Source: an uncultured Bacteroidales bacterium (GTDB lineage: Bacteria > Bacteroidota > Bacteroidia > Bacteroidales > P3). Taken from it: a DNA stretch of 64,000 bases. Both the position numbers and the translations under genes were made by a program. Under the pieces are notes generated by a model that saw nothing but the letters and a program-made list of their open reading frames with translations, was not told the origin of the DNA and did no database searches. Shown one piece after another: positions 32,608 to 41,646 of the stretch; position 1 is the first letter of the stretch; each line of letters opens with the position of its first letter. The stretch covers positions 56,719 through 120,718 of the forward strand of contig CAJOIV010000003.1 in NCBI GenBank assembly GCA_905234665.1. Reading direction: 5' to 3'.

Positions 32608-33018
32608 TTATTTCTTGCGGAAAGTGAAGAGCAGGTTGCCGAAGAAGTTCCAGAGGGTCGTGATGCCCACGGCAACAGCCCACAAGAGGTAGAAACGCCA
32701 GTCGGCAGCCCAGTCGGGCAGCAGATGCCTCATCAGCCACAGACTACCGTTGTTCACGCCGAGACCCACGAGAGACACGAGGATGAACTTCACATATTCC
32801 ACTCCTACCTGTTTCTCTTTGCTTCGGAATGTCCAGATGCGGTTGAGGATATAGTTGCTCGTCGCCGCGGCGATGAATCCGATGGTGTTGGCCACGAAGT
32901 CGTTCAGGCCTACAACCTCCCTCATCAGGTAGAGCACCGCGAAGTGCACCACCATGCCGCTGGCTCCCACCACGCCGAACTTGACAAACTTCCAGAACAG
33001 GTCTTTCAGCCGTGCCAT
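32608..33018 (-). CDS. GtrA-family membrane protein
   Basis: A 136-residue protein with four membrane helices (about 10-30, 40-60, 76-96 and 106-128). The motif LNRIWTFRSKE after helix 2 and NFFGNLLFTFRKK at the end identify the GtrA family. Members move undecaprenyl-linked sugars or act with GT2 enzymes in glycan decoration. The GT2 gene two genes downstream supports that. It lies 9 bp after the secreted hypothetical gene. Confidence 0.9.
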   Translation of the reverse strand: MARLKDLFWKFVKFGVVGASGMVVHFAVLYLMREVVGLNDFVANTIGFIAAATSNYILNRIWTFRSKEKQVGVEYVKFILVSLVGLGVNNGSLWLMRHLLPDWAADWRFYLLWAVAVGITTLWNFFGNLLFTFRKK

Positions 33019-33027
33019 GACAGGGGA

Positions 33028-33660
33028 TTAGAAGTGAGCCTCCTCGGGGTTGTGGGGGATACCCGTCTTGCGCAGTTTGCCTGCGGGTTGCGGGCGCCGT
33101 GGCCGGCTGATGCGGTGGGCGGGCTTCTTCTGGCGCGGAATCATCTTGACGGTGCCGTAGCCGTTCACTTCCAGACCGTAGACCTTGCCGGTGGTGAGGT
33201 TCACTTTGATGTGCCAGTAGTGGCCACAGCCGCCTTCGGTCAGCACGATGTCTTTCTTCAGGCTGTCGGCCATGCTCTCGTCCCACACGAAGTTGACCCA
33301 CACGATGTGGCAGCCGGTGATGTCGGTGAATCCCACATACTGGCGTTCGTATTTGCGCATGTGCTCGTCCACCACGGGGCAGTCGCCCTCCTGGTTCTCG
33401 TGGAAGCGGTTCACGTAGGCTATGCGCTTCTGGATGAGGCGCTCGGCTTCGGCGATATCCTCCTCAGTGGGCGTGTAGCGGCCGTCCTGGTTCTCGACGG
33501 TGAAGTCCACGTCCCACTGTTCGTGGAAGGCGTAGCCGTGATAGTTGATTCCCTGCACTTCGGCATAGTCCCACGTCTCCACGGGGACCACATAATCCTG
33601 TGCCTGCGCCGTTCCACACAGCACTGCGGCAAGGGCAATTATTGCTGTAAGTCTTTTCAT
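33028..33660 (-). CDS. Secreted hypothetical protein
   Basis: 210 residues from ATG 33660; a TTG two codons earlier is unlikely. The signal peptide ends GTAQAQ. The middle has VDFTVENQDGRYTPTEEDIAEAE and a Cys-containing YVGFTDITGCHIVWVNFVW. The C-terminal 40 residues are basic and Pro/Arg-rich. It heads the minus-strand run and has a well-formed promoter at 33705-33736. I do not recognise the family. Confidence 0.7.
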   Translation of the reverse strand: MKRLTAIIALAAVLCGTAQAQDYVVPVETWDYAEVQGINYHGYAFHEQWDVDFTVENQDGRYTPTEEDIAEAERLIQKRIAYVNRFHENQEGDCPVVDEHMRKYERQYVGFTDITGCHIVWVNFVWDESMADSLKKDIVLTEGGCGHYWHIKVNLTTGKVYGLEVNGYGTVKMIPRQKKPAHRISRPRRPQPAGKLRKTGIPHNPEEAHF

Positions 33661-33704
33661 ATCCAATGAATTCTCAATTTCGTACTATAACGCAAAAATC
33701 TTTG

Positions 33705-33736
33705 CAAAAGTACGCATAAAAAGCAAAATAGACAAA
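33705..33736 (-). promoter_or_regulatory. Promoter of the 33660-27165 minus-strand run
   Basis: TTTG (complement of 33733-33736), a 20-bp spacer and TACTTTTG (complement of 33705-33712) match the Bacteroidota consensus. Confidence 0.75.
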
Positions 33737-33763
33737 ATATTTTTCCACGTCAGAAAAAAATCC

Positions 33764-33771
33764 TATATTTG
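33764..33771 (+). promoter_or_regulatory. -7 promoter box for the CoA-transferase/kal unit
   Basis: TATATTTG fits the consensus. The leader to ATG 33875 is about 100 bases and includes a small GGTG/CACC hairpin near 33788-33804. Confidence 0.6.
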
Positions 33772-33874
33772 CAAACACAACCCGGGAGGTGAAAAGCACC
33801 CCTTAGGGTCGTTGAACATATTGAACAACAGGTATTTTTCTATCCTCGGAACAAACAATAAAAAAATAACGCTT

Positions 33875-34522
33875 ATGAACAAATTCATCTCAGTAAAAGA
33901 AGCAGCCGATAAAATTCACGACGGCATGACAGTCATGGTTGGCGGATTTTTGGGTGTCGGGAACCCCATCGCCCTTATCGACGCCCTCGTTGAGAAAGGT
34001 GTGAAGGACCTCACCATCATCTGCAACGACACCGCCTATCCCGAGGTGGGCGTCGGCAAGCTCATCACCAACCACCAGGTGAAGAACCTCATCGCCACCC
34101 ATATCGGCACCAACAACAACACCATCGACCAGATGAACGCAGGCGAGCTCCACGTCACCCTCCAGCCCCAGGGCACCCTCGCCGAGCAGATTCGCGCCGC
34201 CGGCGCAGGCCTCGGTGGCGTCCTCACCCAGACGGGTCTCGGCACCGTCGTCGAGAACGGCAAGCAGAAAATCACCGTCGACGGCAAGGAGTATCTCCTT
34301 GAAAAGCCCGTCCACGCCGATGTCGCCATCATTGGCGCCAACATCAGCGACCACAGCGGCAACCTCGTCTACAAGGGCACCTCGCAGAACTTCTCGCCCA
34401 TGATGGCCACCGCCGCCGACCTCGTCATCGTCGAGCCGCAGGAAATCGTCGAGAACGGCCAGATCGCCCCCGAGAACGTCAAGACCCCCAGCATCTTCGT
34501 CGACTATATCATCAAGAAATAA
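33875..34522 (+). CDS. atoD: Acetate/acetoacetate-type CoA-transferase, alpha subunit
   Basis: 215 residues from ATG 33875. Family I CoA-transferase alpha-subunit marks are GGFLGVGNP (about 23-31), ICNDTAYPEVGVGKLI and ADLVIVEPQEIV. Alpha subunits normally pair with a beta subunit (AtoA) that carries the catalytic glutamate. No such gene follows. Instead the kal gene starts 12 bp later. In lysine fermenters the butyryl/acetoacetate CoA-transferase works in the same pathway as kal. The beta subunit is presumably elsewhere. Confidence 0.9.
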   Translation: MNKFISVKEAADKIHDGMTVMVGGFLGVGNPIALIDALVEKGVKDLTIICNDTAYPEVGVGKLITNHQVKNLIATHIGTNNNTIDQMNAGELHVTLQPQGTLAEQIRAAGAGLGGVLTQTGLGTVVENGKQKITVDGKEYLLEKPVHADVAIIGANISDHSGNLVYKGTSQNFSPMMATAADLVIVEPQEIVENGQIAPENVKTPSIFVDYIIKK

Positions 34523-34534
34523 ACCTTATTCAAT

Positions 34535-34927
34535 ATGGCAGTTACATCTATGCTCCGCGTCCGCATGAGCGCCAAGGACGCACACTACGGCGGAAACCTC
34601 GTCGACGGCGCACACATGGTTCACCTCTTCGGCGATGTCGCCACCGAACTCCTCATCAAACAGGACGGCGATGAAGGCCTCTTCTGTGCCTACGACATGG
34701 TCGAGTTCAAAGCCCCCGTCTACGCAGGCGACTATATCGAAGCCTACGGCGAAATCACCCATGTCGGCAACACCAGCCGCAAGATGAAGTTCGAGGCCTA
34801 CAAGGTCATCCGCACCCTTCCCGAAATCAGCGCCAGCGCCGCCGAGGTCCTCGAGGAGCGCATCCTCGTCTGCCGTGCCACCGGCACCTGCGTCACCCCC
34901 AAGGAGTGCCAGCGCTATAATAAATAG
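34535..34927 (+). CDS. kal: 3-aminobutyryl-CoA ammonia-lyase
   Basis: A 130-residue hotdog-fold protein. The almost diagnostic run [28 protein letters not shown] and [20 protein letters not shown] match the Kal family described in Fusobacterium and Porphyromonas, which removes ammonia from 3-aminobutyryl-CoA to form crotonyl-CoA in lysine fermentation. It is co-transcribed with atoD. Other pathway genes (kamA, kamDE, kdd, kce) are not in the window. Confidence 0.93.
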   Translation: MAVTSMLRVRMSAKDAHYGGNLVDGAHMVHLFGDVATELLIKQDGDEGLFCAYDMVEFKAPVYAGDYIEAYGEITHVGNTSRKMKFEAYKVIRTLPEISASAAEVLEERILVCRATGTCVTPKECQRYNK

Positions 34928-34952
34928 TACAGGAATTGCGCCTGTAAACTAT

Positions 34953-34995
34953 ATGAGAGTCCCGGAATACCGCTGGGGCTCTCATGTTTTCTTTG
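34953..34995 (+). terminator. Rho-independent terminator after kal
   Basis: ATGAGAG and CTCTCAT arms, extended by CCC/GGG, enclose a short loop and are followed by GTTTTCTTTGTT. Confidence 0.8.
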
Positions 34996-35092
34996 TTCCT
35001 TAACATGAAGATTACTACATGCTTGGAATAGTATAAAGGGTTTCTCGGGGAAAATAGGGGGTGGGAAAGGGTTTTCCCTCGGATAATGGTTG

Positions 35093-35100
35093 TATCTTTG
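35093..35100 (+). promoter_or_regulatory. -7 promoter box for the Ser/Arg-repeat gene
   Basis: TATCTTTG lies 84 bp before the ATG at 35185. An AGGAG purine stretch, unusual in this genome, lies 6 bp before the ATG. Confidence 0.65.
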
Positions 35101-35184
35101 CATCGGGAAAAGGGAAGAAAACCCTCCCCGAAGCAAAAACAAAACCAGCAAGAACACAACGCAACAAACAGAAAGGAGTTTATC

Positions 35185-36300
35185 ATGAAAACGTCTCGTT
35201 TAGCAAGTATCGCAATCCTCGGTCTGGCCCTCTCTCTGACCCCGGTGTATGCCCAGCGTGGCGGCGGTGGCCGCAGCGGTGGTGGCGGCCACACCTCGTC
35301 GACCAGCATGAGCCGTGGTGGCGGCCACAGCAGCGGCGGTTTCAGCGGCAGCCGCAGCAGCTCGCCCTCGAGCAGCCGCAGTAGCAGCAGTTTCAGTGGA
35401 AGCCGTAGCAGTTCGCCCTCGAGCAGCCGTAGCAGCTACAGCTCCCCTTCGAGCAGTCGCAGCAGTTATAGCGGCAGCCGCAGCAGCACGCCCTCGAGCA
35501 GCCGCAGTAGTAGCAGCTTCAGTGGTAGCCGCAGCAGTTCACCCTCTGTCGGCGGCAGCCGTTCGACGAGTGTCGACCGTTCCTCTTCGTCAGCCTCTCG
35601 CAGCAGCGTCCCCGACCAGGTGCGTTCCAGTGCCGGCCGTGGCGAAGCCCCGGCAACGCGTGGCAGCCGTGTGGGTGGAGCGCCCAGCCGTGAGTCTGTA
35701 GGCGCCGGCCGTCCCGGAGTGGGTGGCTCTGGCAACGACAGAAAAGACGGTCCAAGGGTTTCCGGCCGTCCCTCTGGCACGCCCCCGACGCCCGACGGCG
35801 CCTCCTATGCCCGTCCCGGCCAATCCGGCCCCATGCCCCCTTCGCACCGTCCCATGCACCCTGCCCCCTACTTCTGGCACCCCCACCACCACTGCCTTGT
35901 GCACTGCCACCCGCTGTACTGGGACCCCTTCATCCCGCGTCCCTACTACTGGCCCGGATTCTGGCACTATGGCTGGACCTACTGGTATGACTATCACGTC
36001 ACCAACCTCGTCGTCGTTCGCGACTACATGCGCGACAACTACCAAGTCGACCTCATCACCTACGCCTTCAGCGGCGACTACATGTACGCCCTCGTCAACG
36101 ACCCCGACGGCTACACCTACATCCAGGTCTACGACAAAGAAGACCACCTCCTGGCCGAACAGCGTGTCAACCGCCGCTACTGCAAGATGGAGGTCGACCC
36201 CGAGAACGGTGGCTGCTGGATCATGAAGAAGCGCGACAAAGACCCACTCCTCTTCCTCTACACCTACGAAGGCAAACTCCTCATCTACGAAGCCGACTAA
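35185..36300 (+). CDS. Secreted low-complexity Ser/Arg/Gly-repeat protein with C-terminal globular domain
   Basis: 371 residues from ATG 35185. The signal peptide ends LTPVYAQ. Residues 25-50 are Gly/Ser-rich. Residues about 50-125 are repeats of FSGSRSSSPSSSRSS-type units, encoded by near-identical DNA. Residues 125-230 are Arg/Pro/Gly-rich. A His/Tyr/Trp-rich stretch (YFWHPHHHCLVHCHPLYW) may bind metal. The last 110 residues look globular (YAFSGDYMYALVNDPDGYTY). It has a promoter, Shine-Dalgarno-like AGGAG and terminator of its own. Function is unknown. Confidence 0.8.
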   Translation: MKTSRLASIAILGLALSLTPVYAQRGGGGRSGGGGHTSSTSMSRGGGHSSGGFSGSRSSSPSSSRSSSSFSGSRSSSPSSSRSSYSSPSSSRSSYSGSRSSTPSSSRSSSSFSGSRSSSPSVGGSRSTSVDRSSSSASRSSVPDQVRSSAGRGEAPATRGSRVGGAPSRESVGAGRPGVGGSGNDRKDGPRVSGRPSGTPPTPDGASYARPGQSGPMPPSHRPMHPAPYFWHPHHHCLVHCHPLYWDPFIPRPYYWPGFWHYGWTYWYDYHVTNLVVVRDYMRDNYQVDLITYAFSGDYMYALVNDPDGYTYIQVYDKEDHLLAEQRVNRRYCKMEVDPENGGCWIMKKRDKDPLLFLYTYEGKLLIYEAD

Positions 36301-36338
36301 GAATTCTTCATCATCTCAAATAAAGTTATCTAACACCC

Positions 36339-36372
36339 GCAGAAGCCCTCACAAAGGGCTTCTGCTTTCTTT
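36339..36372 (+). terminator. Rho-independent terminator
   Basis: GCAGAAGCCC and GGGCTTCTGC form a 10-bp perfect stem with a 7-base loop, followed by TTTCTTTCT. Confidence 0.85.
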
Positions 36373-36523
36373 CTCCCGCCAGCGTTGCTATTTCCCGAAG
36401 ATATCGCTCTGCTTCAGCAGGTGGTCATAGGACTGGTGCAGGTAAGAGAGGCATTTATTAGGGTTGGAAATATAAATAATCAAGACTTTCCGGGTGAAGG
36501 TCTTTTATGTCGGAAAAAGTTTG

Positions 36524-36531
36524 TATCTTTG
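36524..36531 (+). promoter_or_regulatory. -7 promoter box for the EEP lipoprotein gene, almost touching its start codon
   Basis: TATCTTTG ends only 4 bases before the ATG at 36536. The mRNA would be leaderless or nearly so if that ATG is used. Confidence 0.7.
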
Positions 36532-36535
36532 CAGC

Positions 36536-37495
36536 ATGAAAAGGTTCTTCTTTCTGATATCTCTGCTATGTGCTTTGACGGCGTGCAGCCAGACGGAGGG
36601 CGATGCACGCAGGTGTATTGCCTTCTGGAATGTGGAGAACTATTTCGACAACCGCGATGACCCCGGTAAGGACGACCTCGACTTCACACCCGAGGGCAAC
36701 TACCACTGGACCTCAAGCCGCTACCTCGACAAGCGCAACAAGATATACAAGACCGTCGCCGCCCTCGGCTACCCCGCCGTGATGGGCCTTGCCGAGGTGG
36801 AGAACGACGAGGTGCTGGAGGCGCTCTGTCTCGGCACCCCGCTGCGCGGGAAAGGCTATGAGGCGGTGCACTACGAGTCGCCCGACAAGCGCGGCATCGA
36901 TTGTGCATTGCTCTACAGGAAAGACTGTTTCCGCCTCCTGGAGTCGCGTCCCATTGTCGTAAGCGACACGGCCCACGGCTTCCGGACGCGCGACATCCTG
37001 CTGGTCGTCGGCGTGATGGGGAAGGACGACACCTGCTGTCTGCTGGTGAACCACTGGCCCTCGAAATCCGGCGGCATGAAGGCCAACCGTCGCCGCAGGG
37101 CAGTGGCACGCAAACTGCGCTCGACAATGGACAGCCTCATGTGTGCATACCCCAATGCCTTGGTGCTGGCCATGGGCGACTTCAACGCCGCACCCGACGA
37201 GGCGGTCATCCGCCGCGAGATGGGCTTCGGCCGCACGGGGCGCAACGCCGAAGGGGTCTACAACCTGATGACCGGGCTGCCCAAAGGGGAGGGGACTTAC
37301 AAATACCAAGGGGTGTGGTCCTACATCGACCAGATGATGGCCTCGAGGAAACTCTCCGTCGAGGTGTTCCGCCCCGATTTCCTGCTCACCGACGACGAGC
37401 GCTACATGGGTCGCAAGCCTTTCCGCACATACGTGGGCATCCGCTACCACGGGGGCTATAGTGACCACCTGCCCATAAGAGCCTATGTGCCATGA
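36536..37495 (+). CDS. Endonuclease/exonuclease/phosphatase-family lipoprotein
   Basis: 319 residues. A lipoprotein signal ends LTAC (Cys16). EEP-fold residues are visible: FWNVENYFDN (Asn, divalent metal), AEVENDEVL (Glu), GDFNAAPDEA (Asp/Asn) and SDHLPI (Asp/His). Members cut DNA or RNA or hydrolyse phosphoesters. A lipid-anchored form suggests extracellular nuclease or phosphatase work for nutrient capture. Its stop overlaps the start of the next gene by 4 bp. Confidence 0.88.
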   Translation: MKRFFFLISLLCALTACSQTEGDARRCIAFWNVENYFDNRDDPGKDDLDFTPEGNYHWTSSRYLDKRNKIYKTVAALGYPAVMGLAEVENDEVLEALCLGTPLRGKGYEAVHYESPDKRGIDCALLYRKDCFRLLESRPIVVSDTAHGFRTRDILLVVGVMGKDDTCCLLVNHWPSKSGGMKANRRRRAVARKLRSTMDSLMCAYPNALVLAMGDFNAAPDEAVIRREMGFGRTGRNAEGVYNLMTGLPKGEGTYKYQGVWSYIDQMMASRKLSVEVFRPDFLLTDDERYMGRKPFRTYVGIRYHGGYSDHLPIRAYVP

Positions 37496-39621
37496 AGAAG
37501 AGGCTGCTGATACTGCTCACGGCGGGGTTGCTTCTCTCCCTCGCGGCTGAGGCCCAGACCCCGCTGCCCGCCGCCGCGGTGGACTATCTCGAGCAGCTCT
37601 CGGAAGAAGGCGGGGACGAGGCCGTCGAGGAGCTCTTGGAGCTCTACGAGGCCTACGCCGACCAGCCCATGAACCTCAACGACACGGCCAACCTCCTGCC
37701 CGACATCCCCTTTGTGAGCGGGATGCACCGCCAGTACCTGTTGGCCTATATCCACCTGTATGGCGAACTCCACACGGTCGACGAGCTGTACAACATCCAC
37801 GGTTTCGACTCCCTGACGGTCGAGCTGCTGCGTCCCATCGTGACGGCCGAACCCATCGGCAACCAACGGGCATTGACACTGAAGGAACTGCTGACGCACG
37901 GCAGAAGCAACCTCGTGACGGGCGTCAGCGGCACCATAGAGCAGGCGCGCGGCTACCGAGACTCTATCTACGAGGGCGACAACCTCCGTCTGATGTGGCG
38001 CTACAGCTACAACTATAAGGACCGCATCCGCCTGCAGGTGAGCGGCGACAAAGACCCCGGTGAAGCCCTCTTCACGGGCAGCCAGCAGCAGGGGTTCGAC
38101 TTCTACGGCTACAGCCTCCTCGTCAACGACCTCTGGAAGACCGTCCCCCGTTGGGACTCGCAGAGCGGAACCTGGCGGCAGCCGTGGGTGAGGGTGAAAC
38201 GGCTGATGCTGGGACAGATGCACGCCCAGTTCGGGCAGGGGCTGACGCTCTGGTCCGGCTACGGGCCGCGGCAGGCCTACGGCACCAACGTATACCGTTA
38301 CACCACTGGCCTGCGGCCCAATGGCGCCTTCACGGAGTACGGCTACCTGCGGGGTGTGGGCACCACTGTGGCCTTCGGGCGCCACTGGGAGGTGACAATG
38401 CTCTATTCCGACACCCGCCGCAGTGCGACGCTGCCCCGTCAGGCGGCGCGTGACAGCACCGTCGACTGGGTGCAGGGCCTCTACCAATCGGACTACCACC
38501 GCACGCAGACGGAGATAGGCAAGAAGGACCAGCTGCGGGAACGCCTTGCGGGTGGCCATGTGGAGTACCGCACGCGGCAGCTCCATGTGGGCATGACCGC
38601 CTCGGCCCTCTGGCTCGACAAGGACATCATCCCCGCCACCTACGTCTACAACGACAACGCCTTCCGTGGCCGTCGCAACATGAATGCCGGCATCGACGCC
38701 GTCTGGCGCGGCCCGCGGGTGCTGTTCTATGGCGAGGCGGCCTTGTGCTACAACCAACCCGCCGACACCCTGCCTCGCAACATAAGCCCCGCCGCAGTGG
38801 CTGGTATCGAGTTCTACCTCAGCAACGAGCACCGCCTCAGCGGCCAGGTGCATTACTACGACCCCTACTACCACAACCTGCATGCCAGTGCCATCGGCAT
38901 GAACAGCACCCCGCAGAACGAACTGGGTGGAGGGGTGAACTATCAGGGCACCCTGCCGTTGGACATACAGGCCACAGCCTCCGCCTCATGGGCCAAGTTC
39001 CCGCACATGAAGTACCTGGTCTATGCCCCGAGCCACAGCTGCGACTACCGCGTGGCCCTCTCCAGGCCGTTCCTCCTGTTACCCGACCTCTCCCTCTCCC
39101 TGCGCTACCGTTATAAGGAGCGTGGGCGCAACATCACCCCTGCCACCCTGGTGGACGGCCATTACCTCCTGGAACAGACCTATCGCCATTTGGCACAGGC
39201 CGACCTGGTGTTCGACAACCGGGTGCTGAAGACCACCACGCGGGTGGCCTACACCCACTACCACGGCGACAGCAGCGAGGTGGTGCAGGGCTGGCTGCTC
39301 TACCAGGATGTCCAGTACCGTCCTCGGCGGATACCCCTGTGCGTGGCCCTCCGCGCGGCCTGGTTCAATGTGGACGACTACGAGGCGCGCATCCACTCGG
39401 TCGAGAGCGACTTCATCTACAACTACAACTCCAACACCTACCAGTACAAAGGCTATCGTCTCTACCTGCTGCTGAAGTACGACATCACCCCGCACTGGAA
39501 CATCGGGGTGAAGTACTCCTACACCAGCTACACCGACCGCGACGACTTCGGGTCGGGCTACGACCTTATCGCCGCCAACCATCGGCAGCAGTGGCGCGTG
39601 CAGATGCGCCTCAAATGGTAA
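37492..39621 (+). CDS. Large outer-membrane protein with N-terminal helix-hairpin-helix region
   Basis: 709 residues. The signal peptide ends AAEAQ. Residues 25-130 contain HhH-like helical repeats (MNLNDTANLLPDIPFVSGMHRQ (residues 60-81), HTVDELYNIHGFDSLTVELL (94-113)) as in ComEA-like proteins. The remaining 570 residues alternate short beta strands with aromatic ends and finish with RVQMRLKW, typical of an outer-membrane barrel. DNA binding at the surface or DNA uptake is conceivable, and the upstream nuclease-like gene is coupled. Its end overlaps the convergent rnc gene by 11 bp. Confidence 0.75.
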   Translation: MKKRLLILLTAGLLLSLAAEAQTPLPAAAVDYLEQLSEEGGDEAVEELLELYEAYADQPMNLNDTANLLPDIPFVSGMHRQYLLAYIHLYGELHTVDELYNIHGFDSLTVELLRPIVTAEPIGNQRALTLKELLTHGRSNLVTGVSGTIEQARGYRDSIYEGDNLRLMWRYSYNYKDRIRLQVSGDKDPGEALFTGSQQQGFDFYGYSLLVNDLWKTVPRWDSQSGTWRQPWVRVKRLMLGQMHAQFGQGLTLWSGYGPRQAYGTNVYRYTTGLRPNGAFTEYGYLRGVGTTVAFGRHWEVTMLYSDTRRSATLPRQAARDSTVDWVQGLYQSDYHRTQTEIGKKDQLRERLAGGHVEYRTRQLHVGMTASALWLDKDIIPATYVYNDNAFRGRRNMNAGIDAVWRGPRVLFYGEAALCYNQPADTLPRNISPAAVAGIEFYLSNEHRLSGQVHYYDPYYHNLHASAIGMNSTPQNELGGGVNYQGTLPLDIQATASASWAKFPHMKYLVYAPSHSCDYRVALSRPFLLLPDLSLSLRYRYKERGRNITPATLVDGHYLLEQTYRHLAQADLVFDNRVLKTTTRVAYTHYHGDSSEVVQGWLLYQDVQYRPRRIPLCVALRAAWFNVDDYEARIHSVESDFIYNYNSNTYQYKGYRLYLLLKYDITPHWNIGVKYSYTSYTDRDDFGSGYDLIAANHRQQWRVQMRLKW

Positions 39622-40378
39622 TGGGTGGTTGCTCTTCGGTGTGGGGCGCAATCAGCCCCTTCTCCTGCAAACTCTTGTAGGTCTTCTCGGCGGCCAGTTG
39701 CTCGGCGGCCTTGATGGAATAGTCGACGGCATGCTCGGCGGGAGTGTCGTCAATCTTCACACGCACGTCATACTCGCGGCGGCTCTCCTTGCCCTGGTAG
39801 AAGACGCGCTCCACGTCAAAACTGATTTTGTGGTGGCCTTTCTGTCCCCAGTCGATGAGTTTGCTCTTGAAGTTCCAGTCGGTGTGGGCCACCGCGTCGA
39901 CATCCACATGGGCGGCGATGACCTTGTCGATGATGATGTGCCGGGTGAAACGGTAACCCTTCTCCAGGTATATCGCCCCGACCAGGGCCTCGAAAGCGTC
40001 TCCGTCGACAGACTTGAATCCCCCCTGGTTGCTCCGGGCCGACTGTACCAGTTCGGACAGCCCAATCTTGTGGGCTAGTTTGTTGAGGTTGGCGCGGCTC
40101 ACCAGTTTGGAGCGCATCTCGGTCAGGAACCCCTCGCCTTGGTAGGGGTATTTCTTGTAGAGGTATTCCGCTACCATGGCTCCGAGAACGGCATCGCCCA
40201 GATACTCCAGACGCTCGTTGTTGATGCGTGCGCCCTTGCCTGTCTGGACCGACTTCGACTTGTGGATGAAGGCCATCTCGTACAGACGGATATTGCGCGG
40301 CGTGAATCCCAGCACATTCTTGAAGAACAGATAGAATTCAGGGTGCTCCCGTTTATACCGGTGGAAAGGGAAAAGCAT
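39611..40378 (-). CDS. rnc: Ribonuclease III
   Basis: 255 residues. The nuclease signature NERLEYLGDAVLGAM (54-68) carries the metal ligands Glu58 and Asp62. GDAFEALVGAIYLE is the second metal motif. The double-strand RNA-binding domain occupies the C-terminal third (KSKLIDWGQKGHHKISFDV). It processes rRNA and cuts structured mRNAs. It follows fabF by 3 bp in acpP-fabF-rnc, a common Bacteroidota order, and ends inside the convergent gene. Confidence 0.97.
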   Translation of the reverse strand: MLFPFHRYKREHPEFYLFFKNVLGFTPRNIRLYEMAFIHKSKSVQTGKGARINNERLEYLGDAVLGAMVAEYLYKKYPYQGEGFLTEMRSKLVSRANLNKLAHKIGLSELVQSARSNQGGFKSVDGDAFEALVGAIYLEKGYRFTRHIIIDKVIAAHVDVDAVAHTDWNFKSKLIDWGQKGHHKISFDVERVFYQGKESRREYDVRVKIDDTPAEHAVDYSIKAAEQLAAEKTYKSLQEKGLIAPHTEEQPPITI

Positions 40379-40381
40379 TGG

Positions 40382-41626
40382 CTAATATTTGCGGAATGCC
40401 AGGCAGGCGTTGTGTCCGCCAAAGCCGAATGCGTTGCACAGGGCGAAGTCGACACGCCTGTGGGTGACTTTGTTGAACGAGAAGTCGAGCGCAGGGATGT
40501 TGGGGTCGTCGGTGAAGTGGTTGATGGTGGGGGGCACCGTGTCGTTCTTCACTGCCAGGATGGTGGCGATGGCCTCCACGGCGCCGGCGGCACCGAGCAG
40601 GTGGCCTGTCATCGACTTGGTCGAGTTCAGTGTGATATTCTTGGCATGGTCGCCAAAGAGGGCCTCCACGGCCTTCGGCTCGGAGATGTCGCCTATCGGT
40701 GTGGATGTCCCGTGGGTGTTGATGTGGTCGACATCCGTCAACTGCATCTCCGACTCCTCGATGGCCTGTTTCATGGCGATTAAGGCTCCGGCGCCTTCGG
40801 GGTGCGAGGCGGCGATATGGAAGGCATCGGCGGTGAGTCCGCCGCCGGTCACCTCGGCATATATCTTGGCCCCGCGGGCTTTGGCGTGTTCCAGTTCCTC
40901 CAGCACCAGGCTTCCCGCGCCTTCGCCCAGCACGAAGCCGTCGCGGTCCTTGTCGTAGGGGCGCGAGGCCGTTTTGGGGTCATCGTTGCGGAGCGAGAGG
41001 GCCTGCATGGCTGCGAATCCGCCGATGCCCGTCGGGACGATCGGGGCCTCGCTGCCGCCGGTGACGATGGCGTCGGCCTTGCCCAGCCGGATGAACATAA
41101 AGGCGTCGTAGATGGACACGGCCGAGGAGGCGCAGGCTGCCGACGTGGCATAGTTGGGCCCACGGAAGCCGTACTTGATGGAAATCTGGCCGGCGCAGAT
41201 GTCGCCGATGGAGCGGGTGATGAAGAACGGGCTGAAGCGTGGCGAATCTTTCGACTCGCCGTAGGACAGCACCTCGTCCTGGAAACTCTTGCAGCCACCC
41301 ATGCCGGTGGCAAATATAACGCCGACACGGTCTTTGTTGATCGTGTCGGACAAGATACCCGAATCGGCAATGGCCTCATCGGCGGCCACCATGCCGAACT
41401 GGGTGTAACGGTCTAATTTGCGTACCTCCTTGCGGTCGAAGTAGTCGTTGGGGTCAAACCCCTTCACCTCGGCGGCAATGTGGCACTTGAAGGGTCCCGG
41501 ATCGAACTGCGTAATCACGTCGGCACCACTTACTCCCCGCAGCAGCGCGTCCCAGAACTGGGGCACATTGTTGCCGATAGGGGTAAGTGTGCCGATACCG
41601 GTGACTACAACTTTTTTCAGGTTCAT
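40382..41626 (-). CDS. fabF: 3-oxoacyl-[acyl-carrier-protein] synthase II
   Basis: 414 residues, normal for FabF, which elongates acyl-ACP with malonyl-ACP. The active site has Cys165 (TSAACASS) and histidines in NTHGTSTPIGD and MTGHLLGAAG. GFGGHNACLAF is the C-terminal glycine motif. It lies 20 bp after acpP. Confidence 0.97.
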   Translation of the reverse strand: MNLKKVVVTGIGTLTPIGNNVPQFWDALLRGVSGADVITQFDPGPFKCHIAAEVKGFDPNDYFDRKEVRKLDRYTQFGMVAADEAIADSGILSDTINKDRVGVIFATGMGGCKSFQDEVLSYGESKDSPRFSPFFITRSIGDICAGQISIKYGFRGPNYATSAACASSAVSIYDAFMFIRLGKADAIVTGGSEAPIVPTGIGGFAAMQALSLRNDDPKTASRPYDKDRDGFVLGEGAGSLVLEELEHAKARGAKIYAEVTGGGLTADAFHIAASHPEGAGALIAMKQAIEESEMQLTDVDHINTHGTSTPIGDISEPKAVEALFGDHAKNITLNSTKSMTGHLLGAAGAVEAIATILAVKNDTVPPTINHFTDDPNIPALDFSFNKVTHRRVDFALCNAFGFGGHNACLAFRKY

Positions 41627-41646
41627 TCGAGACTGAAAGGAGTTAA

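Noticed and set aside
31522..33669. 715-codon plus-strand open frame
   Set aside because: Opposite the M14, GtrA and secreted genes, which have motifs and promoter. The translation is a low-complexity shadow.
33771..33874. Riboswitch before atoD
   Set aside because: Only a 4-bp GGTG/CACC hairpin is seen; no known riboswitch core is recognised.
35185..36300. Frameshift in the Ser/Arg-repeat gene
   Set aside because: The frame is continuous from signal peptide to a globular C-terminus, and the low complexity explains the alternative frames.
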